NCBI GenBank assembly: GCA_016715795.1
Contig: JADJXP010000002.1
Span: forward strand, 62,001 to 126,000
DNA: 64,000 nt
Reading direction: 5' to 3'
Source: Chloracidobacterium sp.
GTDB taxonomy: Bacteria; Acidobacteriota; Blastocatellia; Pyrinomonadales; Pyrinomonadaceae
Shown here piece by piece: positions 26,343 to 35,162 of this stretch. Both the position numbers and the translations under genes were made by a program. Each line of letters begins with the position of its first letter. Positions within the stretch are counted from its first letter, which is position 1. Below the pieces are notes generated by a model. The model was given only the letters and a program-made list of their open reading frames with translations. It made no database searches and had not been told where the DNA came from.

Positions 26343-26834
26343 ATGGAGATCCTGATAATCGGCATCATCATTGTGGCGTTGATGGCGTATGTCTCGACGC
26401 GCATTAAACGGTCGGCGGCGGCAGCATTCGAGGCGGAGACAGTAGAAACAGACGAATACAGCATCCAAAAACCGGACGGTTTCCTTAGCGTTGTCGGCGG
26501 TGATCCGCGGCTCGCGTTCGAGGCGTATTCAAAAGAATTTGGGACTGGTCCGGCAGCGAAGCTCAGGCAGGCACGAGCGACCATGGTCATCGAGCCGGAT
26601 AGAACGGACGATAGCGAGGATGTGATAACGGCACGCAGCGAGGTGATCGGCGACGATGTTTACAAGATAACGGAAGCAAATGCCTCGCTGTTGGGCATCG
26701 AAGTCGTTGTTCTCAGGAATACTGTCGCAAAGAATGGAAGGCATTACATTCTCGAAGTGACGCGGCTCGCTGAAACATCGGACGATATCGCACGTAAGAC
26801 TGAGGAACTTGTCGAGAGCTTACGATTGAAGTAA
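26343..26834 (+). CDS. Hypothetical membrane-anchored protein
   Basis: This 163-residue protein has a single N-terminal transmembrane helix (MEILIIGIIIVALMAYVS) and a soluble acidic C-terminal domain. The soluble part has a region YSIQKPDGFLSVVGGDPRLA and a beta/helix pattern ending in TEELVESLRLK. I do not recognise it. It starts five bases after rlmN and is probably co-transcribed with it. Confidence 0.65.
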   Translation: MEILIIGIIIVALMAYVSTRIKRSAAAAFEAETVETDEYSIQKPDGFLSVVGGDPRLAFEAYSKEFGTGPAAKLRQARATMVIEPDRTDDSEDVITARSEVIGDDVYKITEANASLLGIEVVVLRNTVAKNGRHYILEVTRLAETSDDIARKTEELVESLRLK

Positions 26835-26838
26835 TAAG

Positions 26839-27312
26839 ATGAGAATTACATACACGATGTCAATGGTCGCAGCCGCTGCCGTGATCCTATTCGGCTGTAT
26901 TGCGGCCCAGGCCCAGAGCGTTGGAGGTTCAATTGCCAACGGAACAGCCGAGCGTGGTAAGACCGTGCGCGGAACGGTCACACTTAGCATTCCCAGCGGC
27001 CTGCATGTGAACTCCTACCGCCCGAATAGCGAATATTCAGTCCCGACGAATGTGAGGGTGAGCAGCAGCGGCGGGGTTCGTTTAGGCCCGGTTAGCTATC
27101 CGCGAGGCCGAAACCGTAAATTCAGCTTTTCGGAACACCCCATTAATGTTTATGAGGGACGCGTGTCATTTGGATTCAATGTGACGGTGCCTGCGACGTA
27201 TCGCGGCCGGACTGTCCGAGTGAATGTGACCGTCCGTTCCCAATCGTGTACCGACGAGATCTGTTATCCGTCAAAGACAAAGCAGATCACATTGACGGCT
27301 CGCGTGATCTAG
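26839..27312 (+). CDS. Exported DsbD N-terminal-like domain protein
   Basis: This 157-residue protein has a signal peptide (hydrophobic 8-24, ending AQAQ). The domain resembles the periplasmic alpha domain of DsbD: GLHVNSYRPNSEY, SVPTNVRVSSS and, near the end, SQSCTDEICYPSKTKQITL. The two cysteines with CxxxxC-Tyr-Pro spacing are the expected redox pair. The membrane and thioredoxin parts of DsbD are absent, so it would act as a stand-alone thiol carrier. Its stop interlocks with pgeF. Confidence 0.75.
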   Translation: MRITYTMSMVAAAAVILFGCIAAQAQSVGGSIANGTAERGKTVRGTVTLSIPSGLHVNSYRPNSEYSVPTNVRVSSSGGVRLGPVSYPRGRNRKFSFSEHPINVYEGRVSFGFNVTVPATYRGRTVRVNVTVRSQSCTDEICYPSKTKQITLTARVI

Positions 27313-28181
27313 CCGTCGCCGCGCCCGATCACCGACAGCAGGCGGCCGGTCCGGCCGAAATCGCCCTTTTCTCGTCGGTAAGAGAAGAACAGGTCGCTTC
27401 GTTCGATCGTGCAAAAGGGGGCGATCGAGATGCTGTTTGCCCTGACCCCTGAGCTAATGAGTTGATCGCGATTGCAGGCATGCAGATCTACGAGCGCGTG
27501 GCCCTTGCGGGTCGGTGTGAAATATCGGCTCCAGTCATTAACGCTCCGGACAAATACATCGACCACCTCCGGCCCGACCTCGTAGGTGCGGCCACAGGCC
27601 GCAGGGCCGATAGCACAGGCCAGGTCAGCAGGCTGTGAGCCGTAAAGCTCGCGCATCCTATCGATAGCGATCTTGACTATCAACTGCGCCGTACCTCGCC
27701 AGCCTGCATGAACGGCGGCATATGCTCCGGACGCCGTGTCGCCGATCAGCACGGGAACGCAATCTGCTGTCTTCGCGGCGGCAAGGACATTGTTGAGGCT
27801 GGACATCACTGCGTCGGCATTGATCTCGGAATCGCCAATGTCCTTTTTCGTGGTAACGACGCGAATATCGACGCCATGGACCTGCAAAGCCAGGGCAAGC
27901 GAATATTTACCGGGGAATACCGCCAGGAACCGGCGACGGTTCTCGAGAATATTCTCTTCGGTGTCGTCGTCAAAACCGGAAAGGTTGAGGCTGTTCTCAG
28001 GAAAGGCTGAAACGCCTCCGTGCCGGGTGGAGAAACCATTGACAAAGCCCGCAGATTCGAGAGCCCGGCTGACGAGGACCTTAATGCCGCCGGCCTCTCG
28101 CCAGAAGAATCCCGAATCTGCTAAAGTCTGTGAATCATCGACGTGCGATTCGGGTATGATCGTTTCCATCGGTATCGACAT
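27309..28181 (-). CDS. pgeF: Peptidoglycan editing factor PgeF (YfiH/LACC1 family)
   Basis: This multicopper-oxidase-like (actually purine-nucleoside-handling/editing) protein is of the YfiH family; in Escherichia coli it removes wrongly placed L-Ser from muropeptides. Signatures seen are NLSGFDDD, ALQVHGVDI, AKTADCVPVLIGDT, the metal-site HAGWRGT and IGPAACGRTYEVG, with a C-terminal IERSDLFFSYRREKGDFGR. Its start at 28181 (or the in-frame ATG at 28169) lies inside the divergent acpS gene, so the two genes overlap head to head by at least 14 bp. Confidence 0.88.
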   Translation of the reverse strand: MSIPMETIIPESHVDDSQTLADSGFFWREAGGIKVLVSRALESAGFVNGFSTRHGGVSAFPENSLNLSGFDDDTEENILENRRRFLAVFPGKYSLALALQVHGVDIRVVTTKKDIGDSEINADAVMSSLNNVLAAAKTADCVPVLIGDTASGAYAAVHAGWRGTAQLIVKIAIDRMRELYGSQPADLACAIGPAACGRTYEVGPEVVDVFVRSVNDWSRYFTPTRKGHALVDLHACNRDQLISSGVRANSISIAPFCTIERSDLFFSYRREKGDFGRTGRLLSVIGRGDG

Positions 28182-28536
28182 TATTGAGGTCTATCGCATT
28201 CGCGATACTGTCAGCCGCACACCGCGATTTGTAGATCGCGTTTTTACTCCCTCTGAGCGCGCATACTGCGAGGCAAAAGGTGCGGCGGCTGCCCAGTCAT
28301 TTGCTACTCGCTTTGCTGCGAAAGAAGCATTTCTCAAAGCCCTGAAGACCGGCTGGCGGGGCAAGGTCGCATGGCGCGAGATCGAGGTCGTCCCCGACGC
28401 GAATGGCGTCCCAACACTCAACGTCACCGGCGAGGCCCGTCGCCTGTTGAATGAGCTTGGGGCAACGCATATACACATATCGCTCGCCCACACGACCGAA
28501 CACGCCGTTGCCGAGGTCATTCTCGAACGCAACTAG
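28156..28536 (+). CDS. acpS: Holo-[acyl-carrier-protein] synthase AcpS
   Basis: AcpS moves 4'-phosphopantetheine from CoA to apo-ACP. The start at ATG 28156 gives MIVSIGIDIIEVYRI with the metal-binding aspartate at residue 8, and the second signature RFAAKEAFLKAL has the catalytic glutamate at 57. Length 126 is normal. An open frame upstream extends the reading, but that part is antisense to pgeF. The stop interlocks with the converging nuclease gene (CTAG 28533-28536). Confidence 0.92.
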   Translation: MIVSIGIDIIEVYRIRDTVSRTPRFVDRVFTPSERAYCEAKGAAAAQSFATRFAAKEAFLKALKTGWRGKVAWREIEVVPDANGVPTLNVTGEARRLLNELGATHIHISLAHTTEHAVAEVILERN

Positions 28537-30446
28537 GGCTTCGGCGTTGCCGTCGCGGCCGGCCTCGCATCAAGGTTAAAATAGGCGATCGCAGGGTCAT
28601 GGTCCGAGTAGCGTTCGGGTCTGTCCTCGCTACGATAACTCTCAGGAAAATCTGCATTTACGCGTGCATAACCAAAGCCCTGAGCATACGGCATCAGCGA
28701 CTCGGTAATGATCATGTGATCCAATACCTGCCCATTTCCGTCAAAACGATATGAATATCGCTGATCGGCCGCTATCAGGTCTACGAGGTCGGTCATGTTA
28801 GGTTCTACAAGGTCCTCTGACGGATTAAGCACGGCATCCTTAGCCGCTGGCGAGCCCTTGATCGCGCCGATGACATCCACGATGCCGTCATTGAACTGAT
28901 AGGCGTTAAAATCACCTATCAGAATAATACGTTCCACCGAATTGGCCTTCTGCCGCTCTTGAACCCATTTGGCAAGAAATTCAGCCTGAAGGCGTTTCTT
29001 CAATCTGACGTTGTCCTGCTGTTTAGGGTCACTGTAGCCAAGGAACGATTTCAGATGATTCACTACAACGGTAAACTCGAACGTGCCGTCGGTCTTCACA
29101 TCATTTATGGCAGCTCTTAGGGCCAGCGGCGGCCGATCGTTAAGGAAGTTGTCCTCTTTTGTATTAGCGTTCTTGAACTTTTCATCCTTGCCGTATTGTT
29201 TGACGTCCACGACCTTGATCCGCGAAGACTTGACGAGAAAGCCGTTATCGATGCCGCGGCCGTCATTGCCCTCAATGAGGTACGCCTCATATTTCGGGTC
29301 GGGCTTGCCGCCGGCGATCGTATCGGCGTTGATCCTTGCGGCGAGGCGCTTTAGGGCAGACAGATTCTCAGATTCGACGATGCCGATCACATCAGGTGAC
29401 TGCATGACCCCGCGAATGGCCGCCGAGATCTTTTTCATCCTCGCATTGAATGATTCGGTCGTGACGATGTCCTCTTTGATCGCCGGGTCGTCCTCGTCAT
29501 CGAAGAAGTTCTCGAGGTTCATGCCCGCGACAGTGAACTGTCGCTCACCGGCGGCCGGCAGGTTGACGTGCTTCGGCACACTCGCCATTGAGGGCCGCGT
29601 CGCCGCATCAATGAGGACGGACCATGTCCGATAGGCGTAATGCAATACACCCGTCACATTCTTTAGCTCAGTGTTGGCGGCGACATTGATCGGCTGTGAG
29701 CCAAGCTGTGCAGACGACTCGACACGGAGGCGTTCCGGATTGCCATCAAAAAAACGCATCTTCGGATATGCCTTCTTGAACTCAGCCTGTTCTTTCTCGT
29801 TCAGGAAGAGGAAGTCATAGAGCTCGTAGCCGGGTTCGCGAAATGGCGTTGGAATGCCCTTGAGCACGCCATAAAAGACGCCGTTCGATTCGCTTCGATT
29901 GTTCTTATTATCGACTCGACCGTCGGTCGGCGCACTAACGGTCAGCTCCGGAACGGTCACGCGCATGCCTTCGTACTTCTCGAGTTGATCTATCGAGTTG
30001 ATCTTAAAGTTATCGATGTTGAGCACTATCGCTTTTGGCAGCGGATTGTCTTTTGAGAGGACCTGCACGACATCTCGCCCTCGCTGCATCGATATCTCGG
30101 TGATCGGCAGCGTGTTGGGCTCGGAGCGAGGCTTGAACTCCTGCACCTGGCCCGAGACGACGACCATATTGCCGACAGCGGCCTCGCCGCCGGGCTCGTC
30201 GCGCGTATAGACGAGGATGCCCTCGGATGTCATCGGGTCGCCGTCTACCTTATCGTCAGGTGTCTGGATAAAGAAGCCCGTCCTCGTACGTGCCGTTACC
30301 ACGCCCGACGTTTTTACGATCTCACGTTCGCGAGACGAATAATTCTTACTGCCCTGAATGCCCGAGATCGGATATTCTCGTTGAGCCAAGAGTGGAGCGG
30401 CGCCCGTCAGTACCAGAAGGGCGCCGATGATGATCCTCAATTTCAT
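28533..30446 (-). CDS. Exported endonuclease/exonuclease/phosphatase (ExeM/NucH-like)
   Basis: This 637-residue secreted nuclease has a signal peptide (hydrophobic 4-20, LLAQ). N-terminal OB-fold-like domains with GVVTARTRTGFFIQT and VVVSGQVQEF are followed from about 315 by an EEP catalytic domain: GMNLENFFDD, DVIGIVESENL, FTVVVNHLKSF, IILIGDFNAYQFND and, at the end, YSDHDPAIAYF. These match the secreted DNase architecture of ExeM-like proteins. It sits 16 bp downstream of the LTD-nuclease gene, forming a two-nuclease operon. Confidence 0.88.
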   Translation of the reverse strand: MKLRIIIGALLVLTGAAPLLAQREYPISGIQGSKNYSSREREIVKTSGVVTARTRTGFFIQTPDDKVDGDPMTSEGILVYTRDEPGGEAAVGNMVVVSGQVQEFKPRSEPNTLPITEISMQRGRDVVQVLSKDNPLPKAIVLNIDNFKINSIDQLEKYEGMRVTVPELTVSAPTDGRVDNKNNRSESNGVFYGVLKGIPTPFREPGYELYDFLFLNEKEQAEFKKAYPKMRFFDGNPERLRVESSAQLGSQPINVAANTELKNVTGVLHYAYRTWSVLIDAATRPSMASVPKHVNLPAAGERQFTVAGMNLENFFDDEDDPAIKEDIVTTESFNARMKKISAAIRGVMQSPDVIGIVESENLSALKRLAARINADTIAGGKPDPKYEAYLIEGNDGRGIDNGFLVKSSRIKVVDVKQYGKDEKFKNANTKEDNFLNDRPPLALRAAINDVKTDGTFEFTVVVNHLKSFLGYSDPKQQDNVRLKKRLQAEFLAKWVQERQKANSVERIILIGDFNAYQFNDGIVDVIGAIKGSPAAKDAVLNPSEDLVEPNMTDLVDLIAADQRYSYRFDGNGQVLDHMIITESLMPYAQGFGYARVNADFPESYRSEDRPERYSDHDPAIAYFNLDARPAATATPKP

Positions 30447-30462
30447 GATCTTTCAGATGTAT

Positions 30463-32169
30463 TTAGAGGCGGTCGCGTCGCCTTTCTATTATTTCCTGTG
30501 TGTTCTTCGGGATCTGGTTGAAGAAATCGAAGCCGGTCAGATATTCCACCGCGTCCACCGTCGTGCGGAAATTACGCCATGGTGCGCTCTGGCTGATCGA
30601 GACATTCGACATGATCACGCCGAAGGCCCTTGTGTTCTTGGCCGAAGCGCGTGCGAGGTCGTTATTGCCGATGGGCAGAACGAGGACGACCTTCCACGTA
30701 AGCGTCGGCACGACAATGCGGTTTTGCGGCGTCGAGCCGATGGTCGTGTGCTGGCCGTAACCGCCGCTAAAGATATAGATCTCGTTACCCTGGCTCGCAA
30801 GCGTGCGGCAATAGTTCTCAAGGTCAACCCACGGTCCCTGATTATTTGCGGGAAGCTGCGGGATGATGTTGGTCATCAGGAACGTGTAGTTGTTATTGGT
30901 CTGTGTGTTCGTGCGATCACCCGACGGGCACATATGGCCTCGATCATAGACCGGCTCTGAGTAGTCCTCCGGCAATACCTGATACCAGCCGGCCGGCAGC
31001 GTCGTGTCGGGGGCAAAACTGCCGTTGTTTGCCGTACCGATCCAGCTTTGATCGAGTCGCCACGCCGTCCAGTTTGGTGTGTTCTTAGACCGGTTGTATG
31101 ACAAGGCGTATGCCGGCTTGATCATCAGATAGTTGTTCTCGTTGGCGATCTCACTGGTAGCTCCTGACGGATTGCCGAGCAGAAGCGGGTCTTCGCCGGG
31201 CGGGGCAGCGTTGATCGTCAGATTAGTGCCGACATTTGCCGTTCGGCCCTGGCCATCCTGTGCGACACCGGTGATCGAAGCCGTGCCGCCCGGCGTGCCG
31301 AGAGGCACAGTCGCGAGATAAGAAAAAATATTGTCGCCGGCGGTCACATCGCCATGAGTGCCGTCGTCGAAGAAAGGCTGCGAGGTTGGGCCGCCGATGT
31401 TGATGAGATTCGCAGTTACGGTAATGTTCGTGCTGGGCGGCGTGGTCGCGGGAATGACCGTAACGGTTAGCAAAGTCGTTCCCGGCGGAGCTACACTCGT
31501 CGGGTTTGCCGACATCGCTGCAAAGAGGTTCGTGCCTGATCCGCTGCAGATCGACGCAGGTGAAGAAGCGTTTCGCGGGGCCGACGGGACGAGATTCTCA
31601 AAATCAGCCAGATTGTTGTCAGTATCCTGACAACCGTTCTGCTTACGGGCCTGGCTGTTGTTAAGGCCGGGCGCGGTCGTAGCCGTGCCCTCATTAAAGC
31701 CGTTCGTAACGGTTCCCCAACCGACGGAGTCTATGATCGCACCTGTGTTGTTCGGGCCGTTGCGTATTGCGAGGCCGCCATTCGTTGCGCTCATAGAGCA
31801 CGAGCATGCGGTCGGGCTGTAGGTCAGATTGGCGGGCACTGAGCCGTCATAGCTTGTTGATGCAACAAGGTAGAAGCCTCCGGGCGGGATGATCGTGCTC
31901 GATGTCCATGCGGCGAACGGGTTGGTTACATCATTAGAGCCGTTCGCGGACCGGTAAATCAGCCGATAACCGTTGAGATCTACGGGACTCGAACTTGTAT
32001 TGTGTATCTCTACAAATTCGTCCTCCGCGACTGAACCGCCGCCCTGAAACTGACTGATAACGAGATGCGGCGATGGCATCTCAGGCTGTCCGCCGTCGGC
32101 GGCCGCCCTGCGTTCCGAGAAACTCGATCCGGCGATGGAGACGACCAATAAAAGCAATAATTTCTTCAT
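30463..32169 (-). CDS. Secreted LTD-domain DNA/RNA non-specific endonuclease
   Basis: This 568-residue protein has a signal peptide, then a lamin-tail domain at about 36-165 (VISQFQGGG, DEFVEIHNTSSSPVDLNGY). An Ig-like domain follows at about 215-320, then a NUC1-type endonuclease that begins with GNPSGATSEIANENNYLM and contains YDRGHMCPSGDRT and MTNIIPQLP. The nuclease part shares pattern with the lipoprotein nuclease at 24377-25204. It likely acts outside the cell, attached or released through the LTD. Confidence 0.88.
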   Translation of the reverse strand: MKKLLLLLVVSIAGSSFSERRAAADGGQPEMPSPHLVISQFQGGGSVAEDEFVEIHNTSSSPVDLNGYRLIYRSANGSNDVTNPFAAWTSSTIIPPGGFYLVASTSYDGSVPANLTYSPTACSCSMSATNGGLAIRNGPNNTGAIIDSVGWGTVTNGFNEGTATTAPGLNNSQARKQNGCQDTDNNLADFENLVPSAPRNASSPASICSGSGTNLFAAMSANPTSVAPPGTTLLTVTVIPATTPPSTNITVTANLINIGGPTSQPFFDDGTHGDVTAGDNIFSYLATVPLGTPGGTASITGVAQDGQGRTANVGTNLTINAAPPGEDPLLLGNPSGATSEIANENNYLMIKPAYALSYNRSKNTPNWTAWRLDQSWIGTANNGSFAPDTTLPAGWYQVLPEDYSEPVYDRGHMCPSGDRTNTQTNNNYTFLMTNIIPQLPANNQGPWVDLENYCRTLASQGNEIYIFSGGYGQHTTIGSTPQNRIVVPTLTWKVVLVLPIGNNDLARASAKNTRAFGVIMSNVSISQSAPWRNFRTTVDAVEYLTGFDFFNQIPKNTQEIIERRRDRL

Positions 32170-32308
32170 CTAAATTGCGTCCTCAAAAGTACCAGCGAAA
32201 ACTTTAGTTTCTCACAAACGGAAGGTAAAATCGATGACACAATTACGACGCAAAACGCAAAGGATCGGCTCTAAGGCCGACCGAAATCGAATGGGCGTGT
32301 ACCAAAGG

Positions 32309-33427
32309 CTAATTGATGCGATAGGCCTTTTCCTTCCAGAGGACCACTACGACACCATTGAGTTCCTTGGCGATCTTGCGAAGGCCGCTGTCGAGTTTCG
32401 TGAATTCGTCGGTGCCTCGGCGGATGTTGGTCGTCGCCTGCCCGGTGTATTTGCTGTCATACCAGGCACCGTTCCTGTTCTCGAACGTCCGGCCGCCTAC
32501 CTTGCGACTGACCGCCATCTCGAACGTCTGCGCGTTTACCTGATTCGACTGCATCTGAACAGGTCCTGAGGCACGTGCCGGGCCGGACTTCGCGGGTGCG
32601 GCAGGCATGTCCCGGCGGCCGCTATCGAGAGCCGCGGCCTTTCCCTTGGCGAGGCTGGCGTCTTCGTCCTTACGCTCACTCGCTGCCTCTTCGCGCGTTA
32701 GGCCACCAACGGCTGCGGGCTGTTCGCGTGGCGCTGCGGCCGGCGGCGGCGGTTTTGATTCGCTGGTCACAAGATCGAGGGGCTTGTCTGCCGCTCGCGG
32801 AGCTTCCGGTTGGGCACCTGCAAAACGATCATCGATAACGCCGTCGCCGGATACGGACGGCCCCGTCCCTGAATTTGCGATCCCCCGCGGCGGAGCGTCC
32901 ATCGGGGCAGGCTCCGACGTGTTGGCGCTTGTATTTGCAGCCGTTGCATTCGCTGCGTCCGATGCTGCGGAGCCACTGGTCGAATAAGGGCTGTTCACGA
33001 TCGGTCGGTTGGCTACCTGTGAAACCGTCGCATTCTGCGATTCGCGGTTCTGCAGGACGAGATAGCCAAGCACGCCGCTAAACGCGATCACCATAGCACC
33101 CATTACAAGGGCAAGGCTCGGTGCGCGGAAAAACCGGCTGTACCAGGGTATGACGTTGACCGCATCAAGAACTTCGGCCGCACCTGCGGCCGTCGTGGCC
33201 GCTGTCTGGTTGATCAGGATGCTCTGAGTGAGCAGCTTTCGGCACGGGCCGCAGTCGGCAAAGTGCTCTATATACAAATGTTTAGCCTTGTCGGGCAGGG
33301 TATTTTCGACAAATGCCGCCACGGCGTCGGCGTCGAGATGGACGCCCGAAGGCATCATGCTCGAAGCGGCGTCGGCCCGCGTTTTTCGCAGGATAGCGTC
33401 AATTTCTTTGTCGAATTCCAGTTCCAT
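32309..33427 (-). CDS. Putative anti-sigma factor
   Basis: This 372-residue membrane protein starts with a cytoplasmic zinc-binding anti-sigma segment, HFADCGPC at 55-62 (His-x3-Cys-x2-Cys), followed by one transmembrane helix at about 103-127. The exterior is a long low-complexity Ala/Asn/Thr/Pro-rich stalk with a small C-terminal folded region (AWYDSKYTGQAT, AKELNGVVVVLWKEKAYRIN). It lies directly downstream of a sigma factor gene on the same strand and is its likely inhibitor. The 55-bp gap between them carries a simple-repeat island. Confidence 0.78.
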   Translation of the reverse strand: MELEFDKEIDAILRKTRADAASSMMPSGVHLDADAVAAFVENTLPDKAKHLYIEHFADCGPCRKLLTQSILINQTAATTAAGAAEVLDAVNVIPWYSRFFRAPSLALVMGAMVIAFSGVLGYLVLQNRESQNATVSQVANRPIVNSPYSTSGSAASDAANATAANTSANTSEPAPMDAPPRGIANSGTGPSVSGDGVIDDRFAGAQPEAPRAADKPLDLVTSESKPPPPAAAPREQPAAVGGLTREEAASERKDEDASLAKGKAAALDSGRRDMPAAPAKSGPARASGPVQMQSNQVNAQTFEMAVSRKVGGRTFENRNGAWYDSKYTGQATTNIRRGTDEFTKLDSGLRKIAKELNGVVVVLWKEKAYRIN

Positions 33428-33434
33428 CTTCTAA

Positions 33435-33462
33435 GCCACAGAGTTCACAGAGAACACTGAGG
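33435..33462. repeat. CACAGAG-type simple repeat between sigma and anti-sigma genes
   Basis: GCCACAGAGTTCACAGAGAA followed by CACTGAGG is built from repeated CACAGAG/TTCACAG units. It belongs to the same class of short simple-sequence islands as those at 23214, 37143, 45465 and 48401, although here the period is less regular. Confidence 0.5.
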
Positions 33463-33482
33463 ATTTGCCATCTAAAGAACGG

Positions 33483-34433
33483 CTAGAGCCAAAAATCTTG
33501 CACCAGGACAAGTAACGCGATCGCCGCGAACATCGTCTCCAGATTCAGCCCGAGGCCGGCGGCAGTGTCGCTGAGGTATTTTTTTACCTCATTGTCGGTC
33601 CAGCCGTGTTTGTTCTTCAACCGCTTTTCGACGCCTTTTCGAATGTCGGCCTGCACGCGCGTGAGCTTACGGCTGGCGGTGGCTTCGTGATAGCCGAAGG
33701 TCGCGGCGATGTCCTTTAATTTCAGGTCGTCAAAATAGTATAGCTTCATTATCAGCCGGTCTTCGGCATCGAGCGAAGCGACCGTTGCCGCTAACGCCTC
33801 GGTCACGTCGGCCTGTCCGAGGGTGTCGGTCAGTTCGTCCTCGGGATTTACTACGTGCGATGTGAAATGGTGATTATCGTTCCCGGCGGCCTCGGCCGCG
33901 AGATTCTCGAATTCACGGTCTTCCTCGATCTGGACGAATTTCGAGACCTTACGATAATGATCGACCGCAAGCTGCGATACGACCGCCCGCAGCCAGCCGG
34001 CGAGCGAACCGCGGCCGGAATAATACGCGAGCTTGCTCTTTTTATTTCCCTCGGCGTCGGTCCGCAGCCCGTAAAGCTCGGCCCAGATCGACGACGCCAG
34101 GTCCTCGGCATCCTCGGAGTTTGACGAGATCTTTCGCGCGGCAGACTTTACCGTCGAATCAAAATTCGCGACCAGATCCTCCCAAGCCTGCTCGTCACCG
34201 CCTTCGCACGCCAATATCAAACAAAGATCGTCAGAACGTATCTCGTCGATAAATTCTTTGATCTCAGCATGTTCCGGCTTTGCGTCCGCCGCGAAAAGAT
34301 ATTTCTCAAGCGCCGCATCGACACGCGGCCTCACGCGGTCGGCCGTCATCCCGCGAGCATTCTCCGCACGCGAGATCAAATGCGCGACCTCTTCGTCGAT
34401 GGTCTGGTGAAATTTGTCAGCGACAGGACTCAT
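33483..34433 (-). CDS. RNA polymerase sigma factor with N-terminal extension and hydrophobic tail
   Basis: This 316-residue sigma-70-family protein has sigma region 2 at about 90-165 (GDEQAWEDLVANF, DAEDLASSIWAELYG, SLAGWLRAVVSQLAVDHYRK). Region 4 is at about 215-265 (LDAEDRLIMKLYYFDDLKLKD), with a helix-turn-helix ATFGYHEATASRKL. It differs from a plain ECF factor by an 80-residue acidic N-terminal extension and a C-terminal hydrophobic segment (MFAAIALLVLVQDFWL) that could touch the membrane. The downstream gene is its likely anti-sigma factor. Confidence 0.82.
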   Translation of the reverse strand: MSPVADKFHQTIDEEVAHLISRAENARGMTADRVRPRVDAALEKYLFAADAKPEHAEIKEFIDEIRSDDLCLILACEGGDEQAWEDLVANFDSTVKSAARKISSNSEDAEDLASSIWAELYGLRTDAEGNKKSKLAYYSGRGSLAGWLRAVVSQLAVDHYRKVSKFVQIEEDREFENLAAEAAGNDNHHFTSHVVNPEDELTDTLGQADVTEALAATVASLDAEDRLIMKLYYFDDLKLKDIAATFGYHEATASRKLTRVQADIRKGVEKRLKNKHGWTDNEVKKYLSDTAAGLGLNLETMFAAIALLVLVQDFWL

Positions 34434-34512
34434 CCGTCAGGCGAGAAGATTTTAGCACCGATTGGATGTAAGCTGGAACAAACATAGTTGTTTGGGGTCT
34501 AATTCATAAGCT

Positions 34513-34887
34513 ATGAAGATCTGGGTTCTTCTCGCGGTTATGACGACTGGTTTCATGCCGGCGTTGGGGCAGCAGACTATTCCCTACGTTTGGATCATGA
34601 ACGATTCTGCCACATCGCTGCCGAAACCCGCCTACCCAAGCGTGCCGCTGGATGCTTGTGCTCGCGGACAAGTCAGCGTAAAGGTGCTTATCTCGAAGGA
34701 CGGTCGTGTCAAAGACGCAGAGGCCATTTCAGGTAATCAGTTCTTCCGAGGCGCGGCGGTCGCCGCCGCGAAACAAGCTAGGTTCAGGTCTCATGGGCAC
34801 GCTCCGCCTATGGAACGAACAGGTTTGGTTGTATATAACTTTCCACCGTCGAAGGGGTGCGGGAAGAGGCCGAGAGAAAGACTTTGA
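34513..34887 (+). CDS. Exported TonB-C domain protein, probably first half of a broken tandem gene
   Basis: This 124-residue protein has a signal peptide (1-20, ALGQ) and one TonB C-terminal domain: SLPKPAYPSVPLDAC, RGQVSVKVLISKDGRVKDAEA and GLVVYNFPP. It is divergent from the sigma gene. The frame ends 30 bp inside the next one, which continues with a second TonB-C domain and has no signal peptide. A base change near 34857-34887 would join them into one tandem-domain protein. Confidence 0.7.
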   Translation: MKIWVLLAVMTTGFMPALGQQTIPYVWIMNDSATSLPKPAYPSVPLDACARGQVSVKVLISKDGRVKDAEAISGNQFFRGAAVAAAKQARFRSHGHAPPMERTGLVVYNFPPSKGCGKRPRERL

Positions 34888-35162
34888 TAGTTAGCTGTGG
34901 AGTGTGCAGTCAACGCGCTATCTCGCTGCCGAAACCGCAATATCCGGACGCGGCGGGGCATGTGAATGCCTCTGGAAAGGTGAATGTCGAGGTGTTGATC
35001 GATGACGTTGGAAATGTTCAGTCGGCCAGGGCCGTGTCGGGCCATCCTCTTTTACGTATGGCAGCAATAAGGGCGGCGCAACAAGCCAAGTTTGCACCAT
35101 TTTTGCTTGGAAATAAGCCTGTAATATTTAGAACGACTATCGTCTATTCTTTCAATCGCTGA
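34857..35162 (+). CDS. TonB-C domain, probably second half of a broken tandem gene
   Basis: This frame starts at GTG 34857 and encodes CGVCSQRAISLPKPQYPDAA, GKVNVEVLIDDVGNVQSARA, SGHPLLRMAAIRAAQQAKFAP and IVYSFNR, a complete TonB-C domain. It lacks a signal peptide and a clear ribosome-binding site, so by itself it would stay in the cytoplasm, unlike its relatives. It overlaps the preceding open frame by 31 bp in another register. Its end overlaps the converging Fic gene by 19 bp. Confidence 0.6.
   Translation: MREEAERKTLIVSCGVCSQRAISLPKPQYPDAAGHVNASGKVNVEVLIDDVGNVQSARAVSGHPLLRMAAIRAAQQAKFAPFLLGNKPVIFRTTIVYSFNR

Noticed and set aside
27736..28155. Upstream extension of the acpS frame
   Set aside because: It is antisense to pgeF and adds 140 residues to a protein family that is always about 120-130 residues long.
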